Below are positions 5,995-8,223 of a DNA stretch of 8,223 nucleotides, in pieces. The notes under the pieces are model-generated. The model was not told the DNA's origin and searched no databases. It saw only the letters and a list, made by a program, of their open reading frames with translations. The DNA is from Candidatus Atribacter hydrocarboniphilus (GTDB taxonomy: Bacteria > Atribacterota > Atribacteria > Atribacterales > Atribacteraceae): contig DPKX01000062.1 in NCBI GenBank assembly GCA_003542295.1, forward strand, positions 1,406 to 9,628. The letters are read 5' to 3'. A program made the translations under genes and the position numbers. Position 1 is the stretch's first letter; each line of letters starts with the position of its first letter.

Positions 5995-7011
5995 TTACAT
6001 AGCCCTTCCTTTTAAACCAGCAATTTTTTTAAGCTCTGCCATCATTGATGAAAATTGAGCAGGGTCCTGTGATTGAGGACCATCGGAAAGTGCCTCAATA
6101 GGATTAGGATGAACCTCGATAAGCAAACCATCGGCTCCGGCAGCAAGAGCGGCAAAACTCATTGCCGGGACCAACTCGGAACGACCAGTTCCATGGCTGG
6201 GATCGACTATAATAGGTAGGTGGCTTTGTTTCTTGACCAAGGGGACGCAGCTTAAGTCCAGGGTATTCCTGGTGGCCGATTCGAAGGTTCTAATTCCTCT
6301 CTCACATAAAACTACGCTATAGTTTCCTTGAAAAAGAATATATTCAGCTGACATAAGAAGTTCGTCTACCGTGCTCATCATGCCCCGCTTTAATAAGATT
6401 GGTTTTCGCAACCTTCCTGCTGCTTCTAACAATCGAAAGTTTTGCATGTTTCTCGCCCCAATTTGAATCATATCAGCGTATTCATTGACTAAAGGAAGTT
6501 CTTCTATGCCTAAAGCTTCAGTCACTATCGGCATTCCGGTTTCCTCTCGGGCTTTGGCTAAAATTTTTAGACCTTTTTCTCCTAAACCCTGAAAACTATA
6601 AGGAGATGTCCGCGGCTTAAAAGCTCCAGCCCGTAAAATCATTGCACCGGCTTCCTTTACACGATAAGCTGTTTCCATAAGTTGTTTTTCTGATTCAACC
6701 GCACAGGGACCGGCCATGACTACAAACTTACCCGGACCGATAGGAACTTTTCCCACTTCTACTACCGAATCCTCCAACCGAAATTCACGACTGGTCAATT
6801 TATAAGGAGCAAGAATTGGAATAACTTTTTCAACAAAGGGAAGAACACCAATTTTTTCTTCTAAATTGACTTGGCGTTCATCACCAATAGCTCCAATAAT
6901 GGTCCTCTCGGTTCCTTTGGATATATGTGCTCCAAAGCCTAATTTCTTCAACCGTTCAACAATTTCATCGATTTCTTGTTGTGAGGTTCCATGCCGTAAA
7001 ACGATTATCAT
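5995..7011 (-). CDS. aroF: 3-deoxy-7-phosphoheptulonate (DAHP) synthase, type I-beta with N-terminal regulatory domain
   Basis: It condenses phosphoenolpyruvate with erythrose 4-phosphate, the committed step into the shikimate pathway. The 338-residue protein has two parts. Residues 1-70 form the ferredoxin-like domain ([20 protein letters not shown]...) seen in Thermotoga-type enzymes, where it binds tyrosine or phenylalanine for feedback control. Residues 75-338 form the TIM-barrel catalytic domain. Expected metal ligands are present: C103 (AGPCAVES), H273 (DPSHGTG), E299 (LIEVHP) and D310 (LSDGPQS). The substrate-binding loop [10 protein letters not shown] (129-138) and ARNMQNF (186-192) are intact. 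The start overlaps the rlmN stop as ATGA, with GAGG nine bases upstream. tyrA follows one base after the stop. Feedback inhibition by aromatic amino acids is inferred from the N-terminal domain. The symbol is uncertain because this class is called aroF, aroG or aroA in different genomes. Confidence 0.94.
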   Translation of the reverse strand: MIIVLRHGTSQQEIDEIVERLKKLGFGAHISKGTERTIIGAIGDERQVNLEEKIGVLPFVEKVIPILAPYKLTSREFRLEDSVVEVGKVPIGPGKFVVMAGPCAVESEKQLMETAYRVKEAGAMILRAGAFKPRTSPYSFQGLGEKGLKILAKAREETGMPIVTEALGIEELPLVNEYADMIQIGARNMQNFRLLEAAGRLRKPILLKRGMMSTVDELLMSAEYILFQGNYSVVLCERGIRTFESATRNTLDLSCVPLVKKQSHLPIIVDPSHGTGRSELVPAMSFAALAAGADGLLIEVHPNPIEALSDGPQSQDPAQFSSMMAELKKIAGLKGRAM

Positions 7012-8051
7012 TCAACCACACCTCTTTTATGATGCAATCCATAAAGTTCACCGCAAGCTGCCCCAATGTCCTGACCACGGGGTTCTCGAATGGTGACATT
7101 TATTCGATTTTCTTCTAAGATTCGGGCAAAAGTTATGACTCTTGCCGGAGATGATGGAACGAAATGACATTCTGCGATAGGATTGCCTGGGATGAGATTG
7201 ACATGCACCAACAACCCTCGCAAAAGAGAAGCTAATTGAAAAGCATACTCCCGCTGATCATTGATATCGGTCCATAAAGAATATTCAATAGTCACTCGTC
7301 GATGAGTCATAGCAATATATTTCTCTACCGTTTTCATTAATTGAGAAATGGGATAGACGTCATTTATAGGAATCAGCTGCTTCCTTAATTCGTTTTTGGG
7401 AGCATGAAGAGAGACCGCCAGATTAACCTGAGGCCAATCCTGGGCTAATTTGATAATTTTATCCGGTATCCCAATAGTGGACACGGTCATATGGCGAGAA
7501 CCAATATTAAAACCATCGGGATGGTTAAAGGTTTGAATCGCTTTGGATAGTTGTTCGTAGTTCAACAATGGCTCTCCCATCCCCATAAACACAATATTCT
7601 TAATAACACTACTACTTTCGATCTGGGCTTTCCACGCACTCTCAACAATTTCTTGGTAGGTCAGATTTCTGGTATAGCCGTTTTGCCCGGTAGCACAAAA
7701 GGAACAACCAACCGGACATCCTACTTGGGTTGAAAGACAGATGGTTATGTGTTTGCGATGAGGGATAACCACCATTTCTATTCCATTTCCATCGGCGAGC
7801 CGTAATAAATACTTAATGCTTCCATCGGACGAAACCATTTTCGTTTCAATTTTTGTCTGGCCAATATCAAACCTTTGGGATAAACCTTGACGAAAACCAA
7901 GAGGAAGGTTTTTCATATCATCCCAGGTGGTTGCTTTTTGTTGGTATAACCAATGAGTGATTTGTTTTGATCGATAACTGGGTTCACCCATCATTTCAAG
8001 AAAGGATAATAAGTCGTTTGGAAGCAAACCGATTATATTTGATTTTTCCAT
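7008..8051 (-). CDS. rlmN: Dual-specificity 23S rRNA (A2503-C2)/tRNA (A37-C2) methyltransferase RlmN
   Basis: This radical-SAM enzyme puts a methyl group on C2 of adenosine 2503 in 23S rRNA and A37 in some tRNAs, via a methylated cysteine intermediate. The 347-residue product has the CxxxCxxC cluster motif CPVGCSFC (C112, C116, C119), preceded by CLSTQVG. It also has GIEMV with the general-base-type E92, the SAM-contacting FMGMGEPL (155-162), SLHAP (214-218) and GNPIAEC. The C-terminal [12 protein letters not shown] carries the catalytic C333. This matches RlmN rather than Cfr-type resistance enzymes in overall style, though a clean split needs a phylogeny. The ATG at 8051 has AGGA eight bases upstream and lies 19 bases inside the end of a membrane-protein gene. 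The stop overlaps the DAHP synthase start by four bases, so it is translated with the aromatic genes. Confidence 0.95.
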   Translation of the reverse strand: MEKSNIIGLLPNDLLSFLEMMGEPSYRSKQITHWLYQQKATTWDDMKNLPLGFRQGLSQRFDIGQTKIETKMVSSDGSIKYLLRLADGNGIEMVVIPHRKHITICLSTQVGCPVGCSFCATGQNGYTRNLTYQEIVESAWKAQIESSSVIKNIVFMGMGEPLLNYEQLSKAIQTFNHPDGFNIGSRHMTVSTIGIPDKIIKLAQDWPQVNLAVSLHAPKNELRKQLIPINDVYPISQLMKTVEKYIAMTHRRVTIEYSLWTDINDQREYAFQLASLLRGLLVHVNLIPGNPIAECHFVPSSPARVITFARILEENRINVTIREPRGQDIGAACGELYGLHHKRGVVE

Positions 8052-8223
8052 TCAATACATCCTTTTAGTTTTGATATTATTGGAAATCTCTTTCGAATGC
8101 TCCTCACTATAAAAAGAGAGAGGATAATTGCAACTACACATTGTATAACATCAACCGGCACTTCATAGATAAGCACCGGCCACCCAAAAAGGACCATTGT
8201 AGCAATCGCATACCCACCTATCA
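8033..8223 (-). CDS. C-terminus of a membrane protein, possibly an ECF-transporter S component (5' end outside window)
   Basis: An open minus-strand frame enters from the right edge (first full codon at 8221) and gives 62 residues ending at TAA 8033-8035. It begins IGGYAIATMVLFGWPVLIYE, a hydrophobic segment. A second hydrophobic span VDVIQCVVAIILSLFIV comes next, then a basic tail RSIRKRFP, consistent with a last membrane helix and a positive cytoplasmic end. The GGYAIA...G-P-I-E-x(7)-Q arrangement and basic tail with a proline resemble the C-terminus of substrate-binding S components of energy-coupling-factor vitamin transporters. That is pattern recognition on a short piece; any small multipass protein is possible. 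The 3' end overlaps rlmN by 19 bases. No substrate can be suggested. Confidence 0.6.
   Translation of the reverse strand, partial: IGGYAIATMVLFGWPVLIYEVPVDVIQCVVAIILSLFIVRSIRKRFPIISKLKGCIEWKNQI

Noticed and set aside
7008..8051. Cfr-type antibiotic-resistance methyltransferase in place of RlmN
   Set aside because: Sequence style and a housekeeping context coupled to aromatic biosynthesis fit RlmN, and no mobile element is nearby.
1..8223. CRISPR array, toxin-antitoxin pair, phage or defence system
   Set aside because: No direct repeat array, integrase, transposase or defence-type domain was seen; all genes are metabolic or housekeeping.

Overview
All recognisable genes in this window lie on the minus strand, so the reading order runs from the right edge (8223) to the left edge (1). 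Base composition is AT-rich, TTG start codons occur, and gene junctions are very tight (0-1 base gaps or 4-23 base overlaps). The gene set points to an anaerobic-type, diderm, AT-rich bacterium. Members of Atribacterota would fit, as would other deep-branching anaerobic lineages. This placement is inferred from gene content and style, not from a marker gene.

Right block (8223 to 3963), housekeeping and aromatic amino acid synthesis: the C-terminus of a membrane protein resembling an ECF-transporter S component; rlmN (radical SAM 23S rRNA/tRNA adenine-C2 methyltransferase); a type I-beta DAHP synthase with an N-terminal regulatory domain; a prephenate dehydrogenase gene split by a -1 frameshift at a run of nine T; and chorismate synthase (aroC). 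DAHP synthase makes the first committed intermediate of the shikimate pathway, chorismate synthase completes that pathway, and prephenate dehydrogenase commits prephenate to tyrosine.

Middle (3962 to 3659): a roughly 300-base gene-free gap. It holds a 117-bp imperfect palindrome that looks like a dispersed MITE/REP-type element, and beside it a possible -10 box for the left block.

Left block (3658 to 1): a DegT-family PLP aminotransferase, a Gfo/Idh/MocA sugar-nucleotide oxidoreductase, a COG2509-type FAD-dependent dehydrogenase with a conserved cysteine cluster, and the 5' end of surE. The oxidoreductase plus aminotransferase pair is the chemistry used to put an amino group on a nucleotide sugar. 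The oxidoreductase resembles the GnnA group, so a UDP-GlcNAc 3-oxidation/3-amination (GnnA/GnnB) role in lipid A synthesis is the leading hypothesis.

The observations most worth following up are the tyrA frameshift at a textbook slippery run and the intergenic palindromic element. I see no CRISPR array, phage, transposase, rRNA or tRNA, and nothing that is clearly a new multi-gene system.
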